DNA of 64,000 bases from an uncultured Tenacibaculum sp. (GTDB taxonomy: Bacteria > Bacteroidota > Bacteroidia > Flavobacteriales > Flavobacteriaceae), in the NCBI GenBank assembly GCA_937922085.1, contig CAKZVD010000071.1, forward strand, positions 1 to 64,000, read 5' to 3'. Below, piece after piece: positions 8,875 to 17,756 of this stretch. The notes below the pieces were generated by a model. It did no database searches. It worked only from the letters and a program-made list of their open reading frames with translations, and was not told the origin of the DNA. The translations under genes and the position numbers were made by a program. Each line of letters begins with the position of its first letter. The first letter of the stretch is position 1.

Positions 8875-9621
8875 ATGAAAAATGTTTTTTTATATTTAAT
8901 TATAATACTATTAGGAGTCTTTTCTTGCTCTGATAATGATGAGCCAGTTAAAAACACTTCTAAATTAGTAGTTAAACTTGAACAAGTTTCTACTAATGAT
9001 GGTTCTGTTGATGTTTCTAAATATGATTACAATTCAGAAAACAAATTGCTGAAAATTAGAAATGGTAATAATAATATTGTTATTAATGAAGTAATTTATG
9101 ATGATAAAGGTAATCTTACAAGATTGATACAGAAACAAGATCAAGGAGAAATCTCTGATAATTACGAATATTTAAATAGTAAGTTAGTTAAAGAAACTAG
9201 AAAGGGAAATAATACAGTGATTGAGGTTATCGAGTATAAATATGATAATAATTCTTTAGTATTAAAAAGAGAACAAGACGTTTTTAATGGAGGTACTGCA
9301 ACAATAAGAGAATATAGTTATGAATATGATGGTAACACAGTAAGAAGAACAGATACTTCAACAGGTAGTTATGCAATTATTAAATATGATGGTAAAAACT
9401 TCCCTTTTTCAGGAGAGGAAAGTTTGAAAAAAGTTTTTCCATTTAGTAATTTAGGTAATGAGTTAGAGGTTAAGGTTTATGTCAATAATATTTTAGATCA
9501 TACAAAAACAAATACAATTACGTATGATAGTGATGAATATCCAGTTAAGATAATTATTGAAGAAGTCACTTCTTCAGGTCAAACTTGGGGAGAAACAAAA
9601 AATTATACATATAACAAGTAA
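8875..9621 (+). CDS. lipoprotein with YD-like repeats, unknown function
   Basis: A 248-aa protein with a lipoprotein signal (lipobox ending at Cys18, GVFSC). The body has recurring patterns such as YDYNSENKLLKI, YDDKGNLTRL and YEYDGNTVRR. These resemble the short beta-strand units of flavobacterial DUF4595-like or RHS-like lipoproteins. It starts 9 bases after sufE and ends 2 bases before the DUF59 gene, so it is embedded in an iron-sulfur operon without an obvious functional tie. An outer-membrane or periplasmic location is inferred. Confidence 0.75.
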   Translation: MKNVFLYLIIILLGVFSCSDNDEPVKNTSKLVVKLEQVSTNDGSVDVSKYDYNSENKLLKIRNGNNNIVINEVIYDDKGNLTRLIQKQDQGEISDNYEYLNSKLVKETRKGNNTVIEVIEYKYDNNSLVLKREQDVFNGGTATIREYSYEYDGNTVRRTDTSTGSYAIIKYDGKNFPFSGEESLKKVFPFSNLGNELEVKVYVNNILDHTKTNTITYDSDEYPVKIIIEEVTSSGQTWGETKNYTYNK

Positions 9622-9623
9622 GG

Positions 9624-9944
9624 ATGACAGAACAAAATTTAGAAGAATTAGGAGATAAGATCGTTCGTGTTTTAAAAACGATATTCGATCCAGAAATTCC
9701 AGTAGATATTTACGAATTAGGATTGATTTATGATGTTTTTGTATCTGAAGAAAATGATGCAAAAATATTAATGACCTTAACTTCACCAAACTGTCCGGTA
9801 GCAGAAACTTTACCTGTTGAGGTTGAGGATAAGGTAAAGAGTTTGAAAGAAATTAATGATTGTGTAGTAGAAATTACTTTTGATCCTACTTGGACTCAAG
9901 ATAATATGAGTGAAGAAGCAAAATTAGAACTAGGAATGCTGTAA
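9624..9944 (+). CDS. DUF59 (MIP18/SufT-type) iron-sulfur assembly protein
   Basis: A 106-aa DUF59 protein with the hallmark DPEIPVDIYELGLIYD at residues 22-37 and the conserved Cys57 in TSPNCPVAETLP. Proteins of this family help deliver or mature iron-sulfur clusters and are often found with Suf genes. Here it follows sufE and the lipoprotein gene and is followed at once by the DUF2480 gene (1-base gap), so the set is probably one operon. The name SufT would be reasonable but is not proven by sequence alone. Confidence 0.9.
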   Translation: MTEQNLEELGDKIVRVLKTIFDPEIPVDIYELGLIYDVFVSEENDAKILMTLTSPNCPVAETLPVEVEDKVKSLKEINDCVVEITFDPTWTQDNMSEEAKLELGML

Positions 9945-9945
9945 A

Positions 9946-10458
9946 ATGGCAGAAGAAATTATAAATAGAATAGCAAATAGTAAATTGATTACTATTGACC
10001 TTGAGGATTTTTACCCTGAAGGAAAACGTATTGTTTTTGATATAAAAGGTTGGCTTTACGAAGAATTAATTCTTCGTGAAAAAGATTTTAGAGAATATGT
10101 AAAAAAACATGATTGGTTACAATATAAAGAAACTTATGTGGTTTTAACCTGTTCTTCAGATGCAATTATTCCTTCTTGGGCTTACCTATTATTATCAGCA
10201 GAATTAAATAAGTATACAAAGAAGGTTGTTATAGGTGATTTAGAATTGCTGGAAACGGTTATTTTTAATGAAATTATAACAAATTTAAATATTGATGAGT
10301 TTAAAAATAAACCAGTAATAATTAAAGGTTGTAGTAATAAACCAATACCTCAAAGTGCTTATGCAATGTTAATCAATAAAATACAACCTGTTGCTAGTTC
10401 TATTATGTACGGAGAAGCTTGTTCTACGGTACCTTTATTCAAAAAAAATAAAAATTAA
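9946..10458 (+). CDS. DUF2480 family protein
   Basis: A 170-aa cytoplasmic protein with no signal peptide or membrane segment. The block VVLTCSSDAIIPSWAYLLLS and a late conserved segment with IKGCSNKPIP match the DUF2480 family as I know it from Bacteroidota. Members usually lie with Suf genes, as here. A role in iron-sulfur metabolism rests on this context only. Conserved cysteines at about 66 and 126 could be relevant. Confidence 0.8.
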   Translation: MAEEIINRIANSKLITIDLEDFYPEGKRIVFDIKGWLYEELILREKDFREYVKKHDWLQYKETYVVLTCSSDAIIPSWAYLLLSAELNKYTKKVVIGDLELLETVIFNEIITNLNIDEFKNKPVIIKGCSNKPIPQSAYAMLINKIQPVASSIMYGEACSTVPLFKKNKN

Positions 10459-10542
10459 CCCCTAATTTCTGTGACTTTTTAGATGTTTCATTGTCTAAAA
10501 CTTCTAGGAGATAAATTTAATTAAATCAAAAAAAATAAAAAC

Positions 10543-11454
10543 ATGAAAAAAGTAATTATAGCCGCGGCTTTATTATTTAGTAGCATCTCTTTTGCTCAAA
10601 CTGTTGAAGAATTAAAAGCGAAAAAAGCTGAGAAAGCAGCAGAAGTAGCAAAGATTCAAGGAGAAGTAGATGCATTACAGTCTCAAATTGATGCGTTTCC
10701 AGGTTGGAAATTTGGTGCATTTGGTACTATTGGTGCTAATTTCTCGGGATTTAGCGATTGGTTTTCGAACGCTGTTCCTAACTCTTCTGCAGGTAATGTA
10801 GGTATTACTGTAAATGGGTATGCAAATTTAGATAGAGAAAAGTTTTTTTGGAGAAATTCAGGAAATTTAAACTTAGGTTGGGTAAAGTTAGATGATAAGA
10901 ATGATCCTACAGATGATACTAATTTTAGAGGAACAACGGATGTTTTTACAATTACCTCTTTATTTGGTTATAAATTAACAGAAACATTGGCTGCATCTAC
11001 ATTAGCTGAGTATAGAACTTCATTTATTGAAAATTTTAACGACCCAGGATATTTAGATATAGGGGTTGGTATTACTTGGACACCAATACCAGAATTAATA
11101 GTGGTTGTACATCCTTTAAACTATAATATTGTATTTAGTAGTACAGGTTTAGATTATGAATCTTCTTTAGGTGCTAAAATAGTAGCTGAATACAACAAAA
11201 CTGTTGGGAAATTTAAATTTAGATCTAACTTATCTACTTTTCAAAGTTATGATTCTTCAGATTTATCTAACGCAACTTGGATAAACTCTATAGGGTTTAA
11301 TATTTGGAAAGGTATTGGAGTTGGTCTTGAATCTGGTTTAAGAGCAAACAAGCAAGAAACGTTTAACTCTCCATTAACTAGTTATACTTCATTAGAAAGA
11401 ACTCCTGGTGTAATACAATCTTACTGGTTAGTAGGTTTAAGCTACGGTTTCTAA
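10543..11454 (+). CDS. DUF3078-type exported protein
   Basis: A 303-aa protein with a clear signal peptide ending near residue 19 (SISFAQ), then a short Lys/Glu/Ala-rich coiled coil (residues 20-50), then a beta-rich domain ending in SYWLVGLSYGF, an outer-membrane-like C-terminus with terminal Phe. This fits DUF3078 proteins of Bacteroidota, presumed outer-membrane barrels of unknown substrate. It has its own terminator and is separated by 84 bases from the iron-sulfur cluster. Confidence 0.75.
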   Translation: MKKVIIAAALLFSSISFAQTVEELKAKKAEKAAEVAKIQGEVDALQSQIDAFPGWKFGAFGTIGANFSGFSDWFSNAVPNSSAGNVGITVNGYANLDREKFFWRNSGNLNLGWVKLDDKNDPTDDTNFRGTTDVFTITSLFGYKLTETLAASTLAEYRTSFIENFNDPGYLDIGVGITWTPIPELIVVVHPLNYNIVFSSTGLDYESSLGAKIVAEYNKTVGKFKFRSNLSTFQSYDSSDLSNATWINSIGFNIWKGIGVGLESGLRANKQETFNSPLTSYTSLERTPGVIQSYWLVGLSYGF

Positions 11455-11476
11455 TAAAAGTTTTAAATAAATTATT

Positions 11477-11508
11477 AAAACCTCAAGATTAAATACTTGA
11501 GGTTTTTT
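11477..11508 (+). terminator. intrinsic terminator after the DUF3078 gene
   Basis: 11-bp arms AAAACCTCAAG/CTTGAGGTTTT around an 8-base loop, followed by T's. It overlaps an upstream in-frame ATG of the next gene at 11497, which argues that the next gene starts later, at 11530. Confidence 0.9.
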
Positions 11509-11529
11509 ATTTTTACAAAAAATATAAAA

Positions 11530-12591
11530 ATGGCATTACTTTTAACTTACGGTATTTTATCTATCTTTTTTTCTTTTTTATGCTCTATTTTAGAAGCTGT
11601 TTTATTAAGTGTAACCCCAACTTTTGTGAATATAAAAAAGAAAGAGGGAGCGTCTTATGCAACAGCACTAGAGGTATTAAAAAAAGATGTAGATAAGCCT
11701 TTAATAGCAATCTTAACATTAAATACAATAGCACATACGGTAGGTGCAATTATGGTTGGTGCACAGGCAAAAAATGTTTTTAATGATGATGGAAATGGTG
11801 TTTTTATTGTATCTGCAATTATGACCTTTTTAATTCTAGTAGCTTCAGAAATCATTCCTAAAACTATTGGTGCAACTTATTGGAAATCTTTAGTTGGTTT
11901 CACAACTAAAACTTTAAATATACTAATCCTTGTATGTAAATATACTGGGCTTATATGGATACTTCAATTATTTACAAAAATGTTTGGTAAAGGAGGTCAT
12001 GGTGAAAGCGTATTAAGTAGAGAAGATTTTTCTGCAATGACAGAAATAGCTGAAAAGGAAGGTGTTTTTAAAAAGAATGAGAGTAAGGTTATAAAGAATA
12101 TGATTAGTTTTAAAGAAGTGGCTGTAAAGCATATTATGACACCTAGAACGGTGTTGATATCAGCAAGTGCTTCACAAACGATTCAATCTTTTTTTGATGA
12201 AAACCCTAAATTACGATTTTCAAGAATTCCTATTTATGCAGAAGGAACGCCAGATAATATTATTGGTTATTTTTTAAAAGATCAATTATTAGAAGCTATA
12301 ATAAGAGGTAAAGGAGAAGAAAAATTAGAGACAATTAAAAGAGAAATTATAGTAACAAAAAGAGATTTACCTATTCCAGATTTATTTGAAAACTTAATTG
12401 AAAAAAGAGAGCATATTGCTTTAGTTGTTGATGAGTATGGCTCAGTAAGTGGATTAGTAAGTCAAGAAGATGTAATTGAAACTTTATTAGGACTTGAAAT
12501 TATGGATGAAAGTGATAATGTAGCAGATTTACAAAGTTTAGCTAGAAAAGGCTGGGAAGAAAGAGCGAAGCGGTTAGGTATTATTGAATAG
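11530..12591 (+). CDS. CNNM (DUF21)/CBS-domain membrane protein
   Basis: A 353-aa protein of the CNNM/CorB type, linked in other bacteria to magnesium or cobalt efflux. Residues 1-150 form the DUF21 transmembrane domain with about three to four helices (SIFFSFLCSILEAVLLS is the first). A CBS pair follows at about 195-315 (VKHIMTPRTV, then VVDEYGSVSGLVSQEDVIE). The usual C-terminal CorC_HlyC domain is absent. I chose the ATG at 11530 because the ATG at 11497 lies inside the preceding terminator stem. It stands alone before a bidirectional terminator. Confidence 0.85.
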   Translation: MALLLTYGILSIFFSFLCSILEAVLLSVTPTFVNIKKKEGASYATALEVLKKDVDKPLIAILTLNTIAHTVGAIMVGAQAKNVFNDDGNGVFIVSAIMTFLILVASEIIPKTIGATYWKSLVGFTTKTLNILILVCKYTGLIWILQLFTKMFGKGGHGESVLSREDFSAMTEIAEKEGVFKKNESKVIKNMISFKEVAVKHIMTPRTVLISASASQTIQSFFDENPKLRFSRIPIYAEGTPDNIIGYFLKDQLLEAIIRGKGEEKLETIKREIIVTKRDLPIPDLFENLIEKREHIALVVDEYGSVSGLVSQEDVIETLLGLEIMDESDNVADLQSLARKGWEERAKRLGIIE

Positions 12592-12639
12592 TTCTTTTTT
12601 TTAAAGTTAAAATAAAATGATTTCTAAATCTTAAAAAAT

Positions 12640-12675
12640 AAAAAGCTCCGAAGTAAATTTACTTCGGAGCTTTTT
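12640..12675. terminator. bidirectional terminator between CNNM gene and trpS
   Basis: A perfect 36-bp palindrome with AAAAAGCTCCGAAGTAAA as its left half and T runs on both strands, between two convergent genes. Confidence 0.93.
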
Positions 12676-12695
12676 ATTTTAAATAATTTTATGTC

Positions 12696-13664
12696 TTAAT
12701 AACCAACTTTATCGCGTACGCGTTTTAAAACATCATGCGCAACTAAACGTGCTTTTTCAGCACCAATAGCTAAAGCTTCATCAATTTCATGACGATTCTC
12801 CATGTAATGATTATAGTTAGTTCTCACGTTAGCAAATTTATCAATAATAACTTCGTAAAGAGCTTGTTTTGCATGTCCATAGCCATAATTTCCACCTTCA
12901 TAATTTGCACGCATTTCAGCAATTTGTGCTTCAGTAGCTATTAGTTTATATAAAGCAAAAACATTATCTGTATCTGGGTTTTTAGGCTCTTCTAACGGAG
13001 TACTATCCGTTTTTATTCCCATAATTTGTTTGCGTAATTTTTTGTCTGGTAAAAAAATATTAATAACATTATCACGAGATTTACTCATTTTTTCACCATC
13101 AACACCAGGAACTAATTTTGTGTGTTCTTGAATTTTTGCCTCAGGAGCAATTAAAGTATCTCCTACAGCATTGTTAAATCGATTAGCAACATCACGAGAC
13201 ATTTCTAAATGTTGTAATTGATCTTTTCCTACAGGAACAATTTCAGCATCATATAATAAAATATCTGCAGCCATTAGCATCGGGTAGGTAAACAACCCAG
13301 CATTTACATCTTGTAAACGATCTGCTTTGTCTTTAAAACTATGCGCTAATGTTAAACGTTGGTATGGAAAAAAACAGGTTAAATACCAAGTTAATTCTGT
13401 AACTTCTGGAATATCACTTTGACGATAAAAAACAGTTTTGTTAATGTCAATGCCACAAGCTAACCATGTTGCGGCAGTACTATATGTGTTTTCTCTTAAT
13501 TGTTTTCCGTCTTTTATTTGTGTTAAAGAATGCATGTCTGCAATAAATAAAAACGATTCGTTTTCTGGCTGATTTGCCATTTCAATTGCAGGTAAAATAG
13601 CTCCTAATAAATTTCCTAAATGAGGAGTTCCTGTACTTTGTACGCCAGTTAAAATTCTTGACAT
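12696..13664 (-). CDS. trpS: tryptophanyl-tRNA synthetase
   Basis: A 322-aa class I aminoacyl-tRNA synthetase that charges tRNA-Trp. The HIGH-like motif is TPHLGNLLGA at residues 13-22 and the KMSKS motif is at 192-196 within GEKMSKSRDN. Further family blocks are FIADMHSLTQIK and LMAADILLYDA. Length fits bacterial TrpS of 320-340 aa. It begins 9 bases after the stop of the upstream gene on the same strand (13674-14486), so the two are probably cotranscribed. Confidence 0.97.
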   Translation of the reverse strand: MSRILTGVQSTGTPHLGNLLGAILPAIEMANQPENESFLFIADMHSLTQIKDGKQLRENTYSTAATWLACGIDINKTVFYRQSDIPEVTELTWYLTCFFPYQRLTLAHSFKDKADRLQDVNAGLFTYPMLMAADILLYDAEIVPVGKDQLQHLEMSRDVANRFNNAVGDTLIAPEAKIQEHTKLVPGVDGEKMSKSRDNVINIFLPDKKLRKQIMGIKTDSTPLEEPKNPDTDNVFALYKLIATEAQIAEMRANYEGGNYGYGHAKQALYEVIIDKFANVRTNYNHYMENRHEIDEALAIGAEKARLVAHDVLKRVRDKVGY

Positions 13665-13673
13665 TTTATTGAT

Positions 13674-14486
13674 TTATTTTATAGTGTTTATAACAAAAAA
13701 ATCAAATCCATATGCATGATGTAATAATGGTTCTTGGTATATGGCTTCACTTAATTTGTTAAATTGTATTTCGGGTTTGTGTTCTTTAGGTATTATATTA
13801 GGATTGTATACATCTTCTTCTTTAGGAGTGCCAATAGGATCATCATTAATCCAACCCATTGAAACTTCATGGCCTGTTTGAAGATGTGCAATAACTAGTT
13901 CTGTATTTTTAGTTTTATAAATCCTTGTAGAACTAATATAATAAGAGCTTAAGTTTCCTGTAAACAAAGCACTTTGTTTATATTTCTCATACTTGGCAAG
14001 GCTTATAGGGTGTTTTTTGTTTTTGTAAATTAAATAATCTTTTTTATTAACAGTATCGTTTTTAACTTTTAAAATTTCACATTTTTTCTGAAAATCGCAA
14101 AACGAAATATATTTAGGAGTAAAGAAATTTAAATTTGGGTGTTTTAATTTACTTGTATGAAGTAATTTTTGATACGCTGTTTTTAGTTGAGTATCATATT
14201 TTTCTTCTTTTACAGTTAGTTTTTCGAAGATATTCATTGAAACAACATTACCTTTTAAATCGTAAACAGTAACAGATAATTCAATATTCCACATTGTTTT
14301 GCTGTTTATAATATCTTTTTCGTTTCTTTCTCCTCTATAACTACTTCTGTATATAAAAGTATCGGCAGTTATTATTTTACCATCTTCAATACCAATAGGA
14401 AACATTTTAAATTGAGTTGTTGCCATACAAGCAAAAGAATCTATAGAAAAAAGTAGTATTAGTAGTACTATAATCTTAAATTTCAT
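13674..14486 (-). CDS. exported protein of unknown function
   Basis: A 270-aa protein with an N-terminal signal (MKFKIIVLLILLFSIDSFACM). The cleavage could be Sec-type after residue 19. The body is Lys/Tyr/Thr-rich with no domain I recognise. It is followed by trpS at 9 bases and preceded by another exported protein gene at 79 bases on the same strand. There is no repeat, membrane helix or catalytic motif that would support a function. Confidence 0.6.
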   Translation of the reverse strand: MKFKIIVLLILLFSIDSFACMATTQFKMFPIGIEDGKIITADTFIYRSSYRGERNEKDIINSKTMWNIELSVTVYDLKGNVVSMNIFEKLTVKEEKYDTQLKTAYQKLLHTSKLKHPNLNFFTPKYISFCDFQKKCEILKVKNDTVNKKDYLIYKNKKHPISLAKYEKYKQSALFTGNLSSYYISSTRIYKTKNTELVIAHLQTGHEVSMGWINDDPIGTPKEEDVYNPNIIPKEHKPEIQFNKLSEAIYQEPLLHHAYGFDFFVINTIK

Positions 14487-14565
14487 TTGCTATTATTTTT
14501 TATGATTAACAAGAAAAACTAGCATTTAACTAATTTTTTAAATGCTTAGGTTTATACTATGCTTT

Positions 14566-15327
14566 TTAATTTTTCTCAAACTCAATTTCTAAATCAAAAT
14601 ATTTAGGATTGTTGTTTACTTCAAATAAATTAGCGTTTATTTCTATTCCTTTAAAATCAGATAAAATTCTAACATTTTTATTAGATACTTTTTTAATTTT
14701 ATAAGGAAAAAGATATCTCGACTTAAATCGAATCATATTAGCCATAGGATTATCTTTAGTCATTGTAGTATCTTTTTTCTTTTCTGCTTCAGCAATTGCC
14801 TCAGGAGTTATTTTCATTGAGAAGAAATCTTTATTAAAAACAGTATTAAAAGATTTATTAAAATCAGGAAAGCTATCGTCTTTACTATTAAGTTTTTTTG
14901 TTTTACTAGTTAATAAATCTAACTCTTTAATGTTCTGACCTTTTAATTTTTCGCCAAATAATTTTAATTCCGAAACATTATTAAAATTATAATTGATTTT
15001 CATTTTAAATGTCTTGCTTACAGAATCTGCTTTTATATTCAAACTAAAGTCTTTTAACTCTTTAATTTTAGCTTGCTTTTCTTTGCTTAATTTTGATATA
15101 CTGTCTTTTTTTGCCTCTAAGAAATCAGAAAAAACAATTAAAGTATCTAATTGTTTGTTTTTAGAATCTTTTTTATTGTTCCCACCCATTTTCATCATTT
15201 CAGATAGGTCGAAACCTAAACTGTATGTACCACTTCCGCTAGGCTCGAATTTTGTTTCTTGAACAATTTCACAGCTTGTTAGTATTAATAAAGAAATAGA
15301 AAATAGAGCGATTTTAATGATTTTCAT
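14566..15327 (-). CDS. lipoprotein of unknown function
   Basis: A 253-aa protein with a lipoprotein signal whose lipobox ends at Cys19 (LILTSC). The motif EPSGSGTYSLGFDLSEMMKM near residues 29-47 recalls flavobacterial lipoproteins in which a GSG-Y strand opens a beta-sandwich. The middle is Lys-rich. The function is not recognisable. It lies head-to-head with the acyltransferase gene at 15419, so the 91 bases between should hold divergent promoters. Confidence 0.65.
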   Translation of the reverse strand: MKIIKIALFSISLLILTSCEIVQETKFEPSGSGTYSLGFDLSEMMKMGGNNKKDSKNKQLDTLIVFSDFLEAKKDSISKLSKEKQAKIKELKDFSLNIKADSVSKTFKMKINYNFNNVSELKLFGEKLKGQNIKELDLLTSKTKKLNSKDDSFPDFNKSFNTVFNKDFFSMKITPEAIAEAEKKKDTTMTKDNPMANMIRFKSRYLFPYKIKKVSNKNVRILSDFKGIEINANLFEVNNNPKYFDLEIEFEKN

Positions 15328-15418
15328 ATTAATTTTTTATTAGTTTAATAATTAATGACTACTTGTAGACAAAAGTAGGATTAAAATTTATCAAACAAAA
15401 GAAATTACTATTTTAGCA

Positions 15419-16207
15419 ATGATGAAGTATATTAAAATGCCTTTTTTGTTATTATGGCGCATATGGTTTTACATATTGGTATTTGTAACAATTATTGTTC
15501 TATCCCCTATATTATTAGTACTTACTTCTTCTGAAAAATGGTACCCCCATTTTTGGAAGGTTGTACGAGGATTTTCATATATGCTTGTTTATGCTATGGG
15601 ATTTCGATTGAAAATTGAGAGAGAAGAGGAAATTGAGAAAGATAAAAGTTATTTGTTTTGTGCAAATCACACTTCTTTTTTTGATATTTGGTTGATGTGT
15701 GTTTTAAGTAAGAATCCAATTGTTTTTGTAGGAAAGAAAGAACTAGTTAAAATACCTGTTTTTGGTTTTTTCTATAAAAGAGCTGTTATAATGGTAGATA
15801 GAGGAGATGCTGAAAGTAGACGAAAAGTGTATACAATGGCGAAAAAAAGATTAACAAATGGAACGAGTGTAGCTATTTATCCTGAAGGGTTAGTGCCTGA
15901 AGAAGAAGTAGTATTAGCTCCTTTTAAAAATGGAGCATTTAGTTTAGCTATACAACATCAAATTCCTATTGTTCCTCAAGTATATTTTGATTGTAAACGA
16001 CTTTTTTCTTGGAATGTGTTTAAAGGTGGGCCAGGTGTATTAAGAGCCAAACAACTTAAATTTATTTCAACGAATGACCTTGAGTTAAAAGACAGACGTT
16101 TTTTAAATAAAAAAACATTCGATCTTATGCACAATGAATTAAGTAATGATGTTTTATATATGAAAGACACGAATAAAGCTAAAGATGAGCAAGAAAAAAT
16201 CAACTGA
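15419..16207 (+). CDS. plsC: 1-acylglycerol-3-phosphate acyltransferase (PlsC family)
   Basis: A 262-aa membrane-associated acyltransferase that adds the second acyl chain to lysophosphatidate in phospholipid synthesis. An N-terminal hydrophobic segment spans about 8-36. The catalytic motif HX4D is seen as His84-TSFF-Asp89 in CANHTSFFDIW. The PEG motif is at 154-157 (YPEG). Met2 is an alternative start. The 3' end overlaps the hemolysin III-family gene by 23 bases, indicating cotranscription. Confidence 0.9.
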   Translation: MMKYIKMPFLLLWRIWFYILVFVTIIVLSPILLVLTSSEKWYPHFWKVVRGFSYMLVYAMGFRLKIEREEEIEKDKSYLFCANHTSFFDIWLMCVLSKNPIVFVGKKELVKIPVFGFFYKRAVIMVDRGDAESRRKVYTMAKKRLTNGTSVAIYPEGLVPEEEVVLAPFKNGAFSLAIQHQIPIVPQVYFDCKRLFSWNVFKGGPGVLRAKQLKFISTNDLELKDRRFLNKKTFDLMHNELSNDVLYMKDTNKAKDEQEKIN

Positions 16208-16826
16208 TTTTTATAGTCCTAAAGAAGAAAAATTAAATATTTTAACTCATGGTTTTGGGTGGTTGTTAAGTATTGTAGTATTTCCCTTTTTAGTTATTAA
16301 ATCTTTTTGTTATATATCTTTTTGGGAGCAGGCTAGTTTTGTTGTTTTTGGTATTAGTTTAATTGTTTTATATGCAGCATCTACATTATATCATAAAGCA
16401 ATAAATTTAGAAAAAAGAGCACAATTAAAAGTTTTTGATCATGCCGCCATTTATGTTTTAATAGCAGGAAGCTATACTCCTTTTTGCATTGTTGCATTGC
16501 AATCTAATTTAGGTTGGTATATGTTTATTACTGTATGGTCTTTTGCCTTGGTAGGAATAATTTTTAAATTGTTTTTCACAGGGAAATTCAATCACGTATC
16601 CACAGTTATGTATGTTTTTATGGGATGGTTGGTAATGTTTTTTATTAAACCTCTAATGAATAGTTTGTCTGAAGAAGGAGTTTTTTATTTAATCGCAGGA
16701 GGAGTTTTTTATACTGTTGGAGCGGTTTTTTATTCAATAGAAAAAATAAAATTCAACCACGCAATCTTTCATGTTTTTGTTCTTCTAGGTAGTTTCTGTC
16801 ATTTTTGGGCAATTTATAATTTGTAA
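16185..16826 (+). CDS. hemolysin III family (PAQR/YqfA-like) membrane protein
   Basis: A 213-aa integral membrane protein with about seven hydrophobic helices. The family signature includes an N-terminal HGFGWLLSI, the STLYHKA block near 67-73, FDHAAIYVLIAGSYTPFC and a C-terminal FNHAIFHVFVLLGSFCHFWA. Its conserved histidines can bind a metal. Members are called hemolysin III or TrhA, but the physiological role in lipid or envelope homeostasis is uncertain. Its start lies inside the plsC reading frame (23-base overlap), supporting a two-gene operon in membrane lipid biology. Confidence 0.88.
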   Translation: MSKKKSTDFYSPKEEKLNILTHGFGWLLSIVVFPFLVIKSFCYISFWEQASFVVFGISLIVLYAASTLYHKAINLEKRAQLKVFDHAAIYVLIAGSYTPFCIVALQSNLGWYMFITVWSFALVGIIFKLFFTGKFNHVSTVMYVFMGWLVMFFIKPLMNSLSEEGVFYLIAGGVFYTVGAVFYSIEKIKFNHAIFHVFVLLGSFCHFWAIYNL

Positions 16827-17216
16827 ATTTTGTATTGTTGTTTGAAGGAGGCTGTTATAAGAGAAGTTAAGTAGTGGAGAGGTTAAGAAATATTGTGTTT
16901 AAATCTTTTTTGTCATATTTATAAAACAGCAACTAAAGGTTATAACCCACTCTAATTAAAGCCAAAATAAAACTTCACACTTCTTTGCTTTTAATTAAAA
17001 ATTATATTGATTATAGTTGTTAAAATAAATACCGTTTATACGATTTTCGAGTTAAAATTTCACATCAAAACCTTAACAATGGGTTTAAACCCATTGATTT
17101 TCTTTAAATTACAAATATTTTTATATAAAACAACGTATTAAAAGCCCATCTTATGCTTCTTAACTCCTACACTTCTCTAATACTTAACTCCTAAAACTCT
17201 TTAACTCCTTAACAGA
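16827..17216. other. 390-bp intergenic region with repeat-like sequence
   Basis: No gene seen. It contains a perfect 20-bp palindrome at 17077-17096 and, at 17159-17215, three copies of TTAACTCCT spaced about 30 and 20 bases apart. It separates two convergent genes, so it may also serve as a terminator region. The sequence resembles dispersed intergenic repeats. Confidence 0.55.
17077..17096. repeat. perfect 20-bp palindrome
   Basis: CAATGGGTTTAAACCCATTG is its own reverse complement. It is in an intergenic region between convergent genes and may be a copy of a dispersed palindromic repeat. Confidence 0.7.
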
Positions 17217-17687
17217 TTACCACTCAATAAAAGGAAACCTACTTAAGTTCGAATTATAATATTTTATATCACCTGTAACCTCTTTGCCAATCCACTCAGG
17301 TTTGTTGAATGCTTCATTCTCAGAAGAAAGTTCTATTTCAGCAACCAATAAGCCTTTGTTTTCTCCTAAAAATTCATCTACTTCATATATATGGCGATCA
17401 TTTTTTACTAAATAGCGGTATTTTTCAATAATCCCTTTTTCACATAAATTAAATAATTCTTCTGCTTCTTTTTTATCAATTTCTTTTTCCCATTCAAACC
17501 GAGTAGTGCCAGAAATAGTTGATTTTCCTTTAATGGTTAAAAAACCAAAATCATCTTTTACTCGTATTCTAACAGTACGTTCTTTATCAGAATTTAAAAA
17601 ACCTTGTTTTATATATTCTCTTTTATATGCTTCTTGCTTAAAATCAGTGTTTTTTAGTAAGAATTTACGCTCTATCTCTAAACTCAT
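17217..17687 (-). CDS. CYTH domain protein (triphosphate tunnel metalloenzyme family)
   Basis: A 156-aa cytoplasmic protein starting MSLEIERKFLL, where the ExExK motif of the family is seen as EIERK near the N-terminus. The chosen start is the ATG at 17687, because the family always begins just before EIERK; a start at 17702 would add five residues. Basic and acidic pairs along the chain (RTVRIRVK, GFLTIKGKS, VAEIELSSE) fit the tunnel fold. Bacterial members often hydrolyse inorganic triphosphate or bind organic triphosphates. It is divergent from the porZ-like gene. Confidence 0.88.
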   Translation of the reverse strand: MSLEIERKFLLKNTDFKQEAYKREYIKQGFLNSDKERTVRIRVKDDFGFLTIKGKSTISGTTRFEWEKEIDKKEAEELFNLCEKGIIEKYRYLVKNDRHIYEVDEFLGENKGLLVAEIELSSENEAFNKPEWIGKEVTGDIKYYNSNLSRFPFIEW

Positions 17688-17740
17688 AATAGGGTGTTTC
17701 AATTTTGTACGAATGTATCGTTTTTGTCGTTATTATTAAA

Positions 17741-17748
17741 TATCTTTG
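17741..17748 (+). promoter_or_regulatory. -7 promoter box of the porZ-like gene
   Basis: TATCTTTG matches TAnnTTTG exactly and ends 8 bases before the ATG at 17757. The transcript would have almost no leader, and the earlier ATG at 17694 would lie upstream of the promoter. This supports 17757 as the start. Confidence 0.6.
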
Positions 17749-17756
17749 AGCTTAAT

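Noticed and set aside
11497-11529. Upstream ATG of the CNNM gene
   Set aside because: It lies in the 3' arm of the preceding terminator, and the added residues do not belong to the family.
17694-17756. Upstream ATG of the porZ-like gene
   Set aside because: The extra residues spoil the signal peptide and would start before the -7 box at 17741-17748.
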